A stretch of DNA of 38,586 nt from Flavobacteriales bacterium (GTDB taxonomy: Bacteria; Bacteroidota; Bacteroidia; Flavobacteriales_D; Crocinitomicaceae): contig VFKM01000011.1 of assembly GCA_009885545.1 (NCBI GenBank), positions 1 to 38,586 on the forward strand, given 5' to 3'. Position numbers and translations under genes: made by a program. The notes below the pieces were generated by a model. The model had not been told where the DNA came from and did not search any database. It saw only the letters and a program-made list of their open reading frames with translations. Position 1 is the stretch's first letter; each line of letters opens with the position of its first letter. Of this stretch, positions 22,779 to 31,938 are shown piece by piece.

Positions 22779-23329
22779 TAATAATCGTATTCGTCTAAAT
22801 TTGAATAATCTTCGTCTGACATTCCATCTTCGAAATCGTCAAATCCCATTTCGTCCTCGTCTTCGTCTAAATCTCCCGCAAACATATCTTCATTGTCTGC
22901 AGCAACTCTAGAATCTTCAGGTGGTGCCATTCCCATCGAAAGTAGAACCTCAGGTTTTTCAGGACCTTCCTTTTCGTAACCAATTAGTTCCAAAAGGAAA
23001 ATCCACATGCGCATAAAATCATACACCAAGATGAATTTTTGATCTGGTTCTTCAATGAAATCTTTGATTAACGCTTGCTTCATGATCGCTGTTGGCGATT
23101 CTGTCAATTCATCATCGTAAGATAAATCCATCAAACTGATTTCGCTTCCCTTGTCCCAGCTATCGTTTGAAACATAGAAACTAGCCATTTGATCGCCTTG
23201 AAAACGAAAAGATGAAACAATTGCTTTATACAACGTTTCGAAATTATCGGTGTCTTTGATTAAGATATCTCTGAAAATCTCACTACTGTTTTCAGAATCA
23301 AGTAGAACTCTGAATTTTAGTCCTGCCAT
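22778..23329 (-). CDS. Plasmid pRiA4b ORF-3-like (IS1096 TnpR-type) acidic protein
   Basis: A 183-residue protein starting at MAGLKFRVLL (ATG 23329). An upstream in-frame ATG at 23392 would add 21 residues and overlap the CCA-adding enzyme gene, so I prefer the shorter form. Residues 1-120 match the pRiA4b ORF-3-like domain (FRDILIKDTDNFETLYKAIV, DKGSEISLMDL, KFILVYDFMRMWIFLLELI). The last 45 residues are almost all Asp/Glu with Gly and Met, ending SNLDEYDY. This family is common next to housekeeping genes in Bacteroidota and is not itself evidence of a transposon. Function unknown. Confidence 0.85.
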   Translation of the reverse strand: MAGLKFRVLLDSENSSEIFRDILIKDTDNFETLYKAIVSSFRFQGDQMASFYVSNDSWDKGSEISLMDLSYDDELTESPTAIMKQALIKDFIEEPDQKFILVYDFMRMWIFLLELIGYEKEGPEKPEVLLSMGMAPPEDSRVAADNEDMFAGDLDEDEDEMGFDDFEDGMSDEDYSNLDEYDY

Positions 23330-23369
23330 AATATTTTTCGTTGGATTTGACTTTTCTGTAAAATTAAAA

Positions 23370-24806
23370 CTATTTGTCCAAAGTTGGTTCATTCACCACT
23401 GCTAAACCTAATTCTTGCCCAATTTTCAGCATTAATGCAATTGCTTCAGCAGGTTCATTTGGAATTTCACCTTCTAAGATTGCTTCTTTGATACGAGCTT
23501 TAATTGATCCAATCTCAGCGCAAGGGGCAAGATTATAAGTTTGCATGATTAATTCCCCACTCACTGGAGATTGAAAATTTCGAATGCGATCTTTTTCTTC
23601 AACATCCTTCAATTTCTCCATAACAATTTCAAAATTTTTCTTGTATTTCTTTACTTTGAATTCGTTTTTGGATGTAATATCCGCATTGCAAAGTGTCATT
23701 AAATCCTCTATATCGTCTCCAGCTTCATTTAAGAGCCTTCTGATTGCTGAGTCTGTTACAGATCCTTTAACTAAAGCGATTGGTCTTAAATGAAGTCGAA
23801 CCAATTTTTGAACATATTTCATTTTATGATCCATCGGTAATTTTAAACGTTTGAAGATTCTTGGCGTCATTCGAGCACCTAATTCTTCGTGTCCGTGAAA
23901 AGTCCAACCAATCTCTGGATCTAATTTTTTTGTTGGTGGTTTTGCAATATCATGTAAAATAGCCGACCATCGCAACCATAAATCATCTGATTCTTTGGCA
24001 ACATTATCCAATACTTCCAATGTGTGGAAAAAGTTATCCTTGTGCGTTTGACCATTAATCGTTTCCACACCATGTAAATCAACCATTTCAGGAAAAAACT
24101 GGTGTAATAATTTTGTTGAAAAAAGTAATTTAAAACCTCGAGATGGTTCAGTGCAAAGAATGATTTTATTGCATTCATCCATAATGCGTTCAACTGAAAT
24201 AATATCTAATCTTGCTGCGTTGTCATAGATTGCTTGCAAACTTTTCCCTTCTATTTTGAAGTCTAGCTGTGCTGCAAAACGAACAGCACGCATCATCCGC
24301 AATGGATCATCGCTATACGTAGTGTTTGGATCAAGTGGTGTTCTCAATATTCCTTTTTCTAAATCATCAACACCATTGAACGGATCAATTAATTCACCGA
24401 AATTGGAAGCGTGAAGACTCAAACCCATTGCATTGATTGTAAAATCTCTGCGGTTTTGGTCATCTATTAATGTGCCGTTTTCAATTAATGGTTTTCTTGA
24501 ATCTTGTCGATAGGATTCTTTTCTAGCACCAACAAATTCAACATCTAAATCTTTATATTTAAATTGAGCTGTACCAAAATTATGAAAGAAGGATACTTTT
24601 TTCACTCTGAGTCTTTCAGCACATTCTTTCGCCAAATCCAAACCGTTACCTATCACAACAATATCAATATCTTTTGACGGGCGTTCTAATAATAAGTCAC
24701 GGACGTAACCACCAATAACGTATGCCTCAAGGTTTTTCTCAGTTATGATTTGAGAAGCAACCTTAAAAACTGGATGCGTAAGAAATGAAGCGTAATTATT
24801 AGACAT
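23370..24806 (-). CDS. CCA-adding tRNA nucleotidyltransferase with HD domain
   Basis: A 478-residue class II tRNA nucleotidyltransferase that adds or repairs the 3' CCA of tRNAs. It opens with the polymerase-beta-like GGYVRDLLL and metal-binding DIDIVV, followed by the RNA-binding region with FTINAMGLSL and DPLRMMRAVRFAAQLDF. The HD phosphohydrolase domain has HDIAKPPTK near residue 258. The start is ATG 24806 (MSNNYASFL); a TTG three codons upstream is also in frame. It is full length. Downstream of it runs the pRiA4b-like gene, methyltransferase and TraB genes. Confidence 0.95.
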   Translation of the reverse strand: MSNNYASFLTHPVFKVASQIITEKNLEAYVIGGYVRDLLLERPSKDIDIVVIGNGLDLAKECAERLRVKKVSFFHNFGTAQFKYKDLDVEFVGARKESYRQDSRKPLIENGTLIDDQNRRDFTINAMGLSLHASNFGELIDPFNGVDDLEKGILRTPLDPNTTYSDDPLRMMRAVRFAAQLDFKIEGKSLQAIYDNAARLDIISVERIMDECNKIILCTEPSRGFKLLFSTKLLHQFFPEMVDLHGVETINGQTHKDNFFHTLEVLDNVAKESDDLWLRWSAILHDIAKPPTKKLDPEIGWTFHGHEELGARMTPRIFKRLKLPMDHKMKYVQKLVRLHLRPIALVKGSVTDSAIRRLLNEAGDDIEDLMTLCNADITSKNEFKVKKYKKNFEIVMEKLKDVEEKDRIRNFQSPVSGELIMQTYNLAPCAEIGSIKARIKEAILEGEIPNEPAEAIALMLKIGQELGLAVVNEPTLDK

Positions 24807-24868
24807 GGGGCGCAAAGATAATCAATGATTCGGGATTTATAATTTGGAATTTGGAATTGCTAGTTTCA

Positions 24869-24917
24869 AGTTATGAATTACTCCTATGTGTTCTATGTGC
24901 CTATGTGTTTCCAATTT
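24869..24917. repeat. Intergenic 49-bp repeat, copy B
   Basis: Second copy of the unit at 21120-21168 (two mismatches), again placed in a minus-strand intergenic gap beside AT-rich 'aagttatgaatta'-type sequence. Confidence 0.9.
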
Positions 24918-24941
24918 GTATTGTACAGCGTTGGTCCAAAT

Positions 24942-25496
24942 CTAACCTCTAATTATTTTCACCGATCCATCCAAATCAATTTTAATAATTTGAGACGGAA
25001 CACTCATTTTTTCAATCAATCGCTCTTCTAAAACGGCATCAACACCTTCTTTGATGATTGTATTGATTTCATTAAATGCAGCAGGAGAGGGCTGATTCGA
25101 AAGATTTGCCGAAGTACTTACAATTGGTTTTCGAATTGCACGAATGAGTTTCAAGCAGATTGGATCTTTGGTTATTCTAATTGCGACAGAACCATCTTTA
25201 CCCGATACCGACGATGCAAGTCCTTTACTTGTTGGGTATATTATTGTTAACGGTTTGTCAGCTAGATCGACCAAATCATAACACACTTCATTGAATTCAG
25301 GAACATATTTTTCCAACATCTGGAAACTGTCCATAAGCAAGATAAAACTCTTTTCTTCCGGTCGATTTTTTAATTTCAAAATCTGATTACACCCTTCTTC
25401 ATTCGTCGCATCGCACCCAATTCCCCAAATTGTATCTGTTGGGTATAGGATAGTCCCACCATTTTTTAATACTTCTATCGTTTGTTCTAAATTCAT
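24942..25496 (-). CDS. L-threonylcarbamoyladenylate synthase family protein (TsaC/Sua5)
   Basis: A 184-residue single-domain YrdC-type enzyme expected to make threonylcarbamoyl-AMP from threonine, bicarbonate and ATP, the first step of t6A37 modification of tRNA. It shows GGTILYPTDTIWGIGCDATN at residues 13-32, KNRPEEKSFILLM (about 42-54), DGSVAIRITKDP and PIVSTSANLSNQPSPAAFNE. No Sua5 C-terminal domain is present, so it is TsaC-like in length. It stands near two other tRNA genes, the CCA-adding enzyme and trmD. Confidence 0.93.
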   Translation of the reverse strand: MNLEQTIEVLKNGGTILYPTDTIWGIGCDATNEEGCNQILKLKNRPEEKSFILLMDSFQMLEKYVPEFNEVCYDLVDLADKPLTIIYPTSKGLASSVSGKDGSVAIRITKDPICLKLIRAIRKPIVSTSANLSNQPSPAAFNEINTIIKEGVDAVLEERLIEKMSVPSQIIKIDLDGSVKIIRG

Positions 25497-25518
25497 ATTT
25501 CACTTTTATTGTACACCA

Positions 25519-25567
25519 CATAGCGATACATTGAGCTTGCCGAAGTGTCACATAGTTCACATAGAAA
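25519..25567. repeat. REP-like palindrome joined to CACATAG heptads
   Basis: Bases 25519-25547 hold the palindrome-like core ttgagcttgccgaagtg. They match the reverse complement of 26634-26662 at 26 of 29 positions. They run into 25549-25567, which repeats exactly at 25703-25721. Confidence 0.85.
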
Positions 25568-25610
25568 ACAATCTCCCGACTGTAGCTCGATGATCGTTTA
25601 CTACAACTTT

Positions 25611-25651
25611 AAACTATCAGTTATAAACTTTAAACTCATCGTTCATCACTC
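25611..25651. repeat. 41-bp direct repeat, left copy
   Basis: An exact 41-bp AT-rich sequence that recurs at 25731-25771, 120 bp away. It is followed by short repeats of the type ataactc. Confidence 0.95.
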
Positions 25652-25691
25652 ATAACTCATAACTCCTCACTACTAACTCAACACTTTTTCA

Positions 25692-25718
25692 AAACACATA
25701 GGCACATAGTTCACATAG
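25692..25718. repeat. CACATAG heptad cluster (inverted copy of the 49-bp repeat core)
   Basis: Three CACATAG heptads at 8-9 bp spacing. It is the reverse complement of the heptad part of 21120-21168 with two mismatches, and lies between the two 41-bp direct repeats. Confidence 0.85.
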
Positions 25719-25730
25719 AAATTAATTAAA

Positions 25731-25771
25731 AAACTATCAGTTATAAACTTTAAACTCATCGTTCATCACTC
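25731..25771. repeat. 41-bp direct repeat, right copy
   Basis: Exact copy of 25611-25651, ending just before the trmD stop region. Flanking sequences differ. Confidence 0.95.
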
Positions 25772-25793
25772 TTAGCTCCTTACTAATCGTTTC

Positions 25794-26471
25794 TCACTCC
25801 TCCAACAAATCCGGTCTTCTTTCCCTTGTCCTTTTCAATGCTTGTTCTTCCCGCCATTGTTCAATTTTACTAAAATCTCCAGAGATTAATACTTCTGGAA
25901 CTTTCCAACCATTAAATTCTGGTGGACGTGTATAAACAGGAGGTGAAAGTAAATTATCTTGAAAACTATCAGTTAAAGCAGAGGTTTCATCGTTCAAAAC
26001 ACCAGGAATTAAACGGGCAATCCCATCCACTAAAACCGCTGCAGCTAGCTCACCACCTGATAAAACGTATGAACCTATTGAGATCTCTTTGGTGATGTAA
26101 TGTTCACGAATACGTTCATCAACTCCTTTGTAATGTCCACAAAGAATCATAAGATTTTGACCTAAAGAAAGCGAGTTACAATGAGCTTGTTCTAAGATTT
26201 CACCATCCGGAGTCATGTAGATGATTTCATTGTATTTTCTCTCCGATTGTAATTTTTCAATTAGTGCAGCAATTGGTTCGATAGACATCACCATTCCAGC
26301 ACCACCACCATATTGGTAATCATCAACGTTTTTGTGTTTATTAGTTGAATAATCACGGATATTGTGGATGTGAAGTTCTAAATGACCTTTATCTTGTGCA
26401 CGTTGCATGATTGAAGCCGAAAAAGGGCTTTCCAATAATTGCGGAAGAATCGTTAATATGTCAATTCGCAT
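25794..26471 (-). CDS. trmD: tRNA (guanine37-N1)-methyltransferase
   Basis: A 225-residue SPOUT-class enzyme that methylates N1 of G37 in tRNAs, preventing frameshifting. It has the trefoil-knot SAM motifs: [13 protein letters not shown] (about residues 110-122) and [13 protein letters not shown]. The early '[13 protein letters not shown]' is diagnostic of TrmD. The ending is EERRPDLL-type. It is full length. In this genome it is not next to rpsP or rplS within the window. Upstream lies an AT-rich segment with gcaaattgcaagttg repeats. Confidence 0.97.
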   Translation of the reverse strand: MRIDILTILPQLLESPFSASIMQRAQDKGHLELHIHNIRDYSTNKHKNVDDYQYGGGAGMVMSIEPIAALIEKLQSERKYNEIIYMTPDGEILEQAHCNSLSLGQNLMILCGHYKGVDERIREHYITKEISIGSYVLSGGELAAAVLVDGIARLIPGVLNDETSALTDSFQDNLLSPPVYTRPPEFNGWKVPEVLISGDFSKIEQWREEQALKRTRERRPDLLEE

Positions 26472-26579
26472 GGTGTAAAGTTATGAAATAGTTGCGAGTT
26501 GCAAATTGCAAGTTGTACTAATCTATTTATCTTATTTATTCAGTATTGAAGACAGCTTAGATTTTATTATTTTAGTCGA

Positions 26580-28334
26580 ATGATTATTTCAAATTTTAAA
26601 TTCAAAAGTGCCTTAAAGCTTGGTATCTATGTTCACTTCGGCAAGCTCAGTGCATTGCTATGCTTAATGTTCTATGCTCATTTTTCTCAAGGACAATGGT
26701 CCGAAAACACGTCTCCAACATACACGGAATTAATAGCCTATTATCAGAAATTAGATAAAGAACACAAAGAAATAGAATTGTATTCAATGGGTAATTCGGA
26801 TTATGGTGTACCGATTTATGTTTGTATTCTAAATGGTGCTCAAGATTCCATCAAAACATTTGAAAAAGCAAGAAATGAAACAACAATTCTCATTAATAAT
26901 GCCATTCATCCGGGTGAACCTGATGGCGTAAATGCCTGCTTAATTTGGTTAGATAATTGGGTGAAAAATGGTAAAAAGACAAAAGATTTACCCGTCATTG
27001 CAATTATTCCAGCTTACAATGTTGGAGGGATGTTTAATAGAAATTCAACGAGTCGAGCCAATCAAGATGGTCCTGAAGAATATGGCTTTAGAGGAAATGC
27101 CCAAAACCTTGATTTGAATAGAGATTTCGTTAAAATGGATTCTGAAAATGCGTATACATTTGTCACAATTTATCAAGCTTTGGACCCAGATGTATTTGTG
27201 GATACGCACGTTTCAAATGGAGCGGATTATCAATATACTTTGACGTATATCGCCAATATGAAAGAACGCATGACACCAAGTATGCGGTCGTTGACGTATG
27301 ATGGAATGTTGCCAGCGATTTCAAAAAAGTTAAAACAGAAAAAATGGGATTTATTTCCATATGTTGAATTGGTGAAAGAAACACCAGAAGAAGGAATTCA
27401 CGCTTTCAACGATTTACCACGATATGCGATGGGATATGCTGCATTGTTTGACGCAATTGGTATTACGATTGAAACACACATGTTGAAACCATTTCCTCAA
27501 AGAGTTAAAGCAACACATGACATGTTAGAAGAAATGATCAATTGGATGGGGGACAATAAAGGTAAAATTGAGGCAGCTCGAATGTTAGCTAGAAATTATA
27601 GAGAGAATCAAACACGATTTAAATTTGGGTATGAATTGACTGAGAAAAAAGATTCTATTCTTTTCAAAGGACATGAATTTTCAAAACCCTTAAGTCTAGT
27701 AACGGGTTTACCACGTTTGAAATACCATTCCGATAAACCATATGAGAAATACGTTCCCTATTTTCAAACGTATGTTCCGAAAGATTCTGTAGAAATACCT
27801 GGTTTCATTATTATAGGTGGACAAAACAAAGAAATTATTAAACGTTTAAAACAAAACGGTGTTCAGTTTTCATTTCTTCAAAACGATACAACTTTGGAAA
27901 TGTCGAGGGAGAGAATGAGCGAATTCAAAAGTTTAACTAAGCCATATGAAGGTCATTTTTATCACAATGAAATTAAATCATCTTACGAATTGGTAAGTGT
28001 ATCGTTTAAAAAGGGTGATGTATTAATTGATTTACATCAAAAGCACAGGTATTTTATTTTGTCTAGTTTGATTTCAAGAGCTGAGGATAGTTATTTCAGA
28101 TGGAATTTCTTTGATAGTTATTTGCAACAAAAAGAAGGTTTCTCATCCTATGTTTTTGAGGAAAAAGCATTGGAAATATTAAATTCAAAACCTGAGTTAA
28201 AGTCAGAATTAGAAAAGATGAAGTCTGAAAACAAGGAATTCAGAGAATCTTCTTGGCAACAATTGTATTTCATTTATAAGAACAGTGATCTTTTTGAAGA
28301 AAGTTATTATTTGGTGCCCGTTTTTTTGAATTAA
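26580..28334 (+). CDS. M14 family zinc carboxypeptidase
   Basis: A 584-residue exported metallopeptidase. Zinc ligands are H110 and E113 in HPGEPDG and H210 in DTHVSNG. LDLNRDF supplies the conserved substrate-binding Asn-Arg pair, and the catalytic glutamate is E298 in ITIETH. After the catalytic domain (to about residue 330) there is a C-terminal half without a recognised domain. The signal peptide is unusual: residues 19-28 are encoded by a REP-like repeat (26634-26662) that contributes HFGKLSALLC to its hydrophobic core. The start is ATG 26580; an original shorter start cannot be excluded. The enzyme should trim peptides in the periplasm. Confidence 0.88.
   Translation: MIISNFKFKSALKLGIYVHFGKLSALLCLMFYAHFSQGQWSENTSPTYTELIAYYQKLDKEHKEIELYSMGNSDYGVPIYVCILNGAQDSIKTFEKARNETTILINNAIHPGEPDGVNACLIWLDNWVKNGKKTKDLPVIAIIPAYNVGGMFNRNSTSRANQDGPEEYGFRGNAQNLDLNRDFVKMDSENAYTFVTIYQALDPDVFVDTHVSNGADYQYTLTYIANMKERMTPSMRSLTYDGMLPAISKKLKQKKWDLFPYVELVKETPEEGIHAFNDLPRYAMGYAALFDAIGITIETHMLKPFPQRVKATHDMLEEMINWMGDNKGKIEAARMLARNYRENQTRFKFGYELTEKKDSILFKGHEFSKPLSLVTGLPRLKYHSDKPYEKYVPYFQTYVPKDSVEIPGFIIIGGQNKEIIKRLKQNGVQFSFLQNDTTLEMSRERMSEFKSLTKPYEGHFYHNEIKSSYELVSVSFKKGDVLIDLHQKHRYFILSSLISRAEDSYFRWNFFDSYLQQKEGFSSYVFEEKALEILNSKPELKSELEKMKSENKEFRESSWQQLYFIYKNSDLFEESYYLVPVFLN
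26634..26662. repeat. REP-like element inside a signal-peptide coding region
   Basis: Contains cttcggcaagctcagtg, an imperfect palindrome of the common TTCGrCAAGCTCAGTG type. It is an inverted 26/29 match to 25519-25547 on the other side of trmD. It is in frame within the M14 peptidase gene. Confidence 0.8.
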
Positions 28335-28430
28335 TCTATAATCGTTAACTTCAAAGAGTATGATCTTTATCAGTTCAATTTAATAAACCAATAAATTACT
28401 AAATCGATTTTTTTCAAAGTTGTTTTAGGT

Positions 28431-28438
28431 TATATTTG
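28431..28438 (+). promoter_or_regulatory. Likely -7 promoter box
   Basis: TATATTTG is a perfect TAnnTTTG box, 19 bp before the ATG of the PNGase F-related gene. No clear -33 TTG at the usual spacing is visible. Confidence 0.5.
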
Positions 28439-28456
28439 CTTTTAAAATTCTAACAT

Positions 28457-31400
28457 ATGTTTAAAAATTTACTTTTTACTGCAACACTATTATTGAGTGG
28501 AGTTACATTTTCTCAAGATACTACGTGGGTACAAACATTCACATTCGATTCAATTACAACACGACGTGCAAATTTTGACTTTCCGGCAACACTGGATACA
28601 ATGCGATTTGAAAAAGTATTGATGTATTACAAATTAAAATGTAGTCCATTAACAACATGGGATAACTATGATTGTGGGGAATGGGATTATTTAACCTATA
28701 CCCAAGTAATTGAACATACAGGATTACTTGATTCAGTTCAAGTTGATGGAAATAGGTATATAGCTAATACGTTATCACCTGCAACGATTAACTATTCGCC
28801 TCTTCCAGCAGTATATTCAGACAGATATGTTAGATCGGAAAGCAACAGGTCTCTATCTTCTACAGCTACTTCTATTTTGAACATTCCTTCAGGTACAACT
28901 GAGTTCCCTTTTGATGTAACCAATAATGGTGGTCGTTTTCAGATGCTATTATCTGCTTCGGAATTAGTGTTAGGAGGAATTACTCCTGGAAATATTGAAT
29001 CGTTATCATTGTATTTAAATGCATTGACTGTAAGTGGCGAATTAAAATATCCTAGTATTTCATTAAAAGCAACGGTTAACACTACACTGACTTCATTTGA
29101 AACAACTGGGTTTACAGAAGTATATAACGCTTCTCATTGGGCGAGTGGTAGTCAATCCGATTTAATTGTCGGGCAAAATGAATTATTGTTTTATCAACCT
29201 TTCGCTTGGAATGGTTCTGATAATATTATCGTTGAATTTTATTTTTCAAATTCGTTAGATGCGATGAATTCGTTAATCTTTGATGGAGAAACAATTGCAT
29301 CACCAACTGCATTAAACTATAGTTCAGATAATGGTTGTATCCAATTTGATGCGACAAATCATGCCTTGCTAGAATTGTCTGATTTTGATTTGGGTGATGA
29401 AATGACAATCACTTTTTGGTCAAAGGGAAATGGTGCTGCTGGAACGAATACATCAATATTAGAGGCATTTGATACCCTTGGAAATAGAATAATTAATATT
29501 CACATGCCTTGGAGTGACAATAATATGTATTTTGATGCTGGTGAAGGACCTGGCTATGATCGTATTTCAAAAGCTATGACAGTTGCTGAAATAGACAACA
29601 ATTGGAACCATTGGGCCTTCGTTAAAAAACAAAGTACAGGTGAAATGTTCATATATAAAAATGGAATCCTTTGGCATTCAGGAACAGGAAAGAATTTATC
29701 GATTGGAAACATTCATCGTTTTGTTTTGGGATCAAATATGAATCAAGCTTTTTATTGGAAAGGAAAAGTTGATGATTTCCAATTGTATAATGTTGCATTA
29801 GATCAAACAACGATTCAATCATATATTACTGTTAAACCAGACGTATCTCATCCTAACTGGTCAAACCTTCTTGCTTCGTATGATTTCGATAATAAATTAT
29901 GGGCAGAAGACATGTCACAAAATGATAATTTATTGATGCCATCAGAATTTGGTATGTTTAAGTTTGACGAATACCCAAATAGTGGTGTTCAACAAGCAAC
30001 GATGAGACCCGTTATTGGTTTAGGTCAAGGTGTAGTTATGGGTCCACTTAATGTCACAGAGCATCCTGAAGATAGAGCAAAGGAGCCAACTGTTATTTTT
30101 GAAGAGATAGAGCTTGATAACTATTTTGATATCATCAATTCTGACCTAGGTGTTCTTGGTGGCAATGAAACTGTTTATGATAATTTAGGAAATGTAATTT
30201 CTCAAACTCCATTTGTTGGATCTACAACATTAACAAATTCAGTGATTACTTATTATCAAACTCCTTATGAGATTTTCAATAATGTGGAAATTGCGCGTTA
30301 CATCACACCATACGGGATTCAATTTGATTTAGGTCCAAATGGTTTTTATTGGATTTATGACGTGACAGATTATCAAGCTTATTTGAAGAATACAGTAGAT
30401 TTAGCTGCTCACAATACGCAAGAGTTAATTGATTTGAAATTTGCATTCATTGAAGGTATTCCTCCAAGAGATGTGCACAAAAGAGAGCCAATTTGGGCTG
30501 ATTTCAGAAGCTATCAATTTTCCAATTTAGCGAATGATACAGATATGCCAGCGATTAACGTTGCATTGTCTGACACATCAGAAATGTTTAAAATTAAAAC
30601 CCGTTTCTCCGGTCATGGACAAGTTGGGAATCAAGCTTGTTGTGAATGGGTGCCTAATGATCATCAATTTAAAGTTGATGGTGTTTCACGTTTCAATTGG
30701 AATATTTGGGAAGAATGTGGAGATAATCCAAATATTAGTCAAGGTGGAACTTGGCCATACGCAAGAGAAGGATGGTGTCCAGGAGATGTGGTTAAGGAAT
30801 ACGAGTTTGAATTAACACCATTTGTAACACCGGGTACAACTACTTCTTTAGATTATGCCATTAATACTGTTCCAGTAAGTGATCCTGGTCAGGCCGGTGG
30901 AAATTATATTGCTGCAATCGATTTAATATCCTATTCTGCACCAAATTTCCAAAATGATGCTGCGCTAATTGATGTTCTAAATCCAAACAATTGGGAATAT
31001 TATAGAAAATGGAATCCAAGTTGTTCCAACCCTAGAGTTGTTTTACAGAACACTGGAGCATTGCCATTAACAAGTTGTGTTATTCGTTGTTGGATTTCGT
31101 ATGGTGATTTTATTGATTACACATGGACTGGAAATTTAGCTTTCTTAGAAAAGCAAACAGTTGAGATACCCGTAACCGATTTGGGATGGTGGAGAGATTA
31201 CACAGGTGAACAAGTCTTCAGTGCGAGAGTTATCTATGTTGGAGGTACAGCTGATTTAGATGAATATGAAAATAACAACGTTATCAAATCTCCATTTAAC
31301 GCACCCGAAGGAATTAATGGTCCTTTTTATGTTTGGCTTACAACAAATAATAAAGCATATGAAAACAACTATCGTTTAGAAGATGCTAATGGAAATATTC

Positions 31401-31921
31401 TATTCTCTAGATCAGGCATGACCAATACAACACAATACAAGGATACATTTGATCTATCTCCAGGCTGTTATTCTATCATAATTGAAGATACTGATGACGA
31501 TGGATTAAGTTTTTGGTATTCTGCTCAGGTTGAAGGAGAAACTGCTGGAAGTATGCGTTTACGTTTAGTTGGAGGATCCTATATTGAGTACTTCCCAACA
31601 GATTTTGGATCGTATCACAGATATGACTTCTCAGTAGGCTTTACGCTTGATACTGAAGAAAAAATTCTTGATCATGAAGTAATGATTTTCCCTAATCCAA
31701 CTACTGGACAATGTACAATTGAAGTAAGTGGTTTTGTAGATAATCATGCAGACTTAGTTATTTATGACATAATGGGTAGACAAGTTCATTCTGAAAAAAT
31801 GAATGCAACAGGTACATTTGCCGACGCTCATTTAGATTTATCACATCTTCCGAAAGGTCAATATATTTTGAAAATTGTTACGAACGAACAAGTTTACACG
31901 AAGAATATGATTAAGCAATAA
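28457..31921 (+). CDS. Peptide-N-glycosidase F-related, LamG-containing T9SS surface protein
   Basis: A 1154-residue exported protein with a signal peptide (residues 1-19, GVTFSQ). The N-terminal part resembles the PNGase F N domain (MRFEKVLMYYKLKCSP, DNYDCGEWDYLTY). Residues about 288-458 form a LamG/concanavalin-like insertion (CIQFDATNHALLELSDF, WNHWAFVKKQSTGEMFIYKN). Residues about 640-860 resemble the PNGase F catalytic C domain, with RFSGHGQVGNQACCEW and 'GGTWPYAREGWCPGDVV'. The final 75 residues are a type A T9SS sorting domain (FPNPTTGQCTIEV to KNMIKQ). PNGase F removes N-linked glycans; the family call is good, but activity is not proved. It has its own -7 box and strong terminator. 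Confidence 0.85.
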   Translation: MFKNLLFTATLLLSGVTFSQDTTWVQTFTFDSITTRRANFDFPATLDTMRFEKVLMYYKLKCSPLTTWDNYDCGEWDYLTYTQVIEHTGLLDSVQVDGNRYIANTLSPATINYSPLPAVYSDRYVRSESNRSLSSTATSILNIPSGTTEFPFDVTNNGGRFQMLLSASELVLGGITPGNIESLSLYLNALTVSGELKYPSISLKATVNTTLTSFETTGFTEVYNASHWASGSQSDLIVGQNELLFYQPFAWNGSDNIIVEFYFSNSLDAMNSLIFDGETIASPTALNYSSDNGCIQFDATNHALLELSDFDLGDEMTITFWSKGNGAAGTNTSILEAFDTLGNRIINIHMPWSDNNMYFDAGEGPGYDRISKAMTVAEIDNNWNHWAFVKKQSTGEMFIYKNGILWHSGTGKNLSIGNIHRFVLGSNMNQAFYWKGKVDDFQLYNVALDQTTIQSYITVKPDVSHPNWSNLLASYDFDNKLWAEDMSQNDNLLMPSEFGMFKFDEYPNSGVQQATMRPVIGLGQGVVMGPLNVTEHPEDRAKEPTVIFEEIELDNYFDIINSDLGVLGGNETVYDNLGNVISQTPFVGSTTLTNSVITYYQTPYEIFNNVEIARYITPYGIQFDLGPNGFYWIYDVTDYQAYLKNTVDLAAHNTQELIDLKFAFIEGIPPRDVHKREPIWADFRSYQFSNLANDTDMPAINVALSDTSEMFKIKTRFSGHGQVGNQACCEWVPNDHQFKVDGVSRFNWNIWEECGDNPNISQGGTWPYAREGWCPGDVVKEYEFELTPFVTPGTTTSLDYAINTVPVSDPGQAGGNYIAAIDLISYSAPNFQNDAALIDVLNPNNWEYYRKWNPSCSNPRVVLQNTGALPLTSCVIRCWISYGDFIDYTWTGNLAFLEKQTVEIPVTDLGWWRDYTGEQVFSARVIYVGGTADLDEYENNNVIKSPFNAPEGINGPFYVWLTTNNKAYENNYRLEDANGNILFSRSGMTNTTQYKDTFDLSPGCYSIIIEDTDDDGLSFWYSAQVEGETAGSMRLRLVGGSYIEYFPTDFGSYHRYDFSVGFTLDTEEKILDHEVMIFPNPTTGQCTIEVSGFVDNHADLVIYDIMGRQVHSEKMNATGTFADAHLDLSHLPKGQYILKIVTNEQVYTKNMIKQ

Positions 31922-31938
31922 AAGAATTAATTCTTTAG

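Noticed and set aside
22291..22911. Plus-strand open frames opposite the methyltransferase and acidic protein genes
   Set aside because: Antisense shadows with no family features.
22778..23329. Calling the pRiA4b/IS1096 TnpR-type protein a mobile element
   Set aside because: The name is historical; there are no transposase, inverted repeats or target duplications around it, and it is coupled to housekeeping genes.
25611..25771. CRISPR-like spacing of two 41-bp repeats
   Set aside because: Only two copies; the interval contains other repeats rather than a unique spacer, and no cas genes are in the window.
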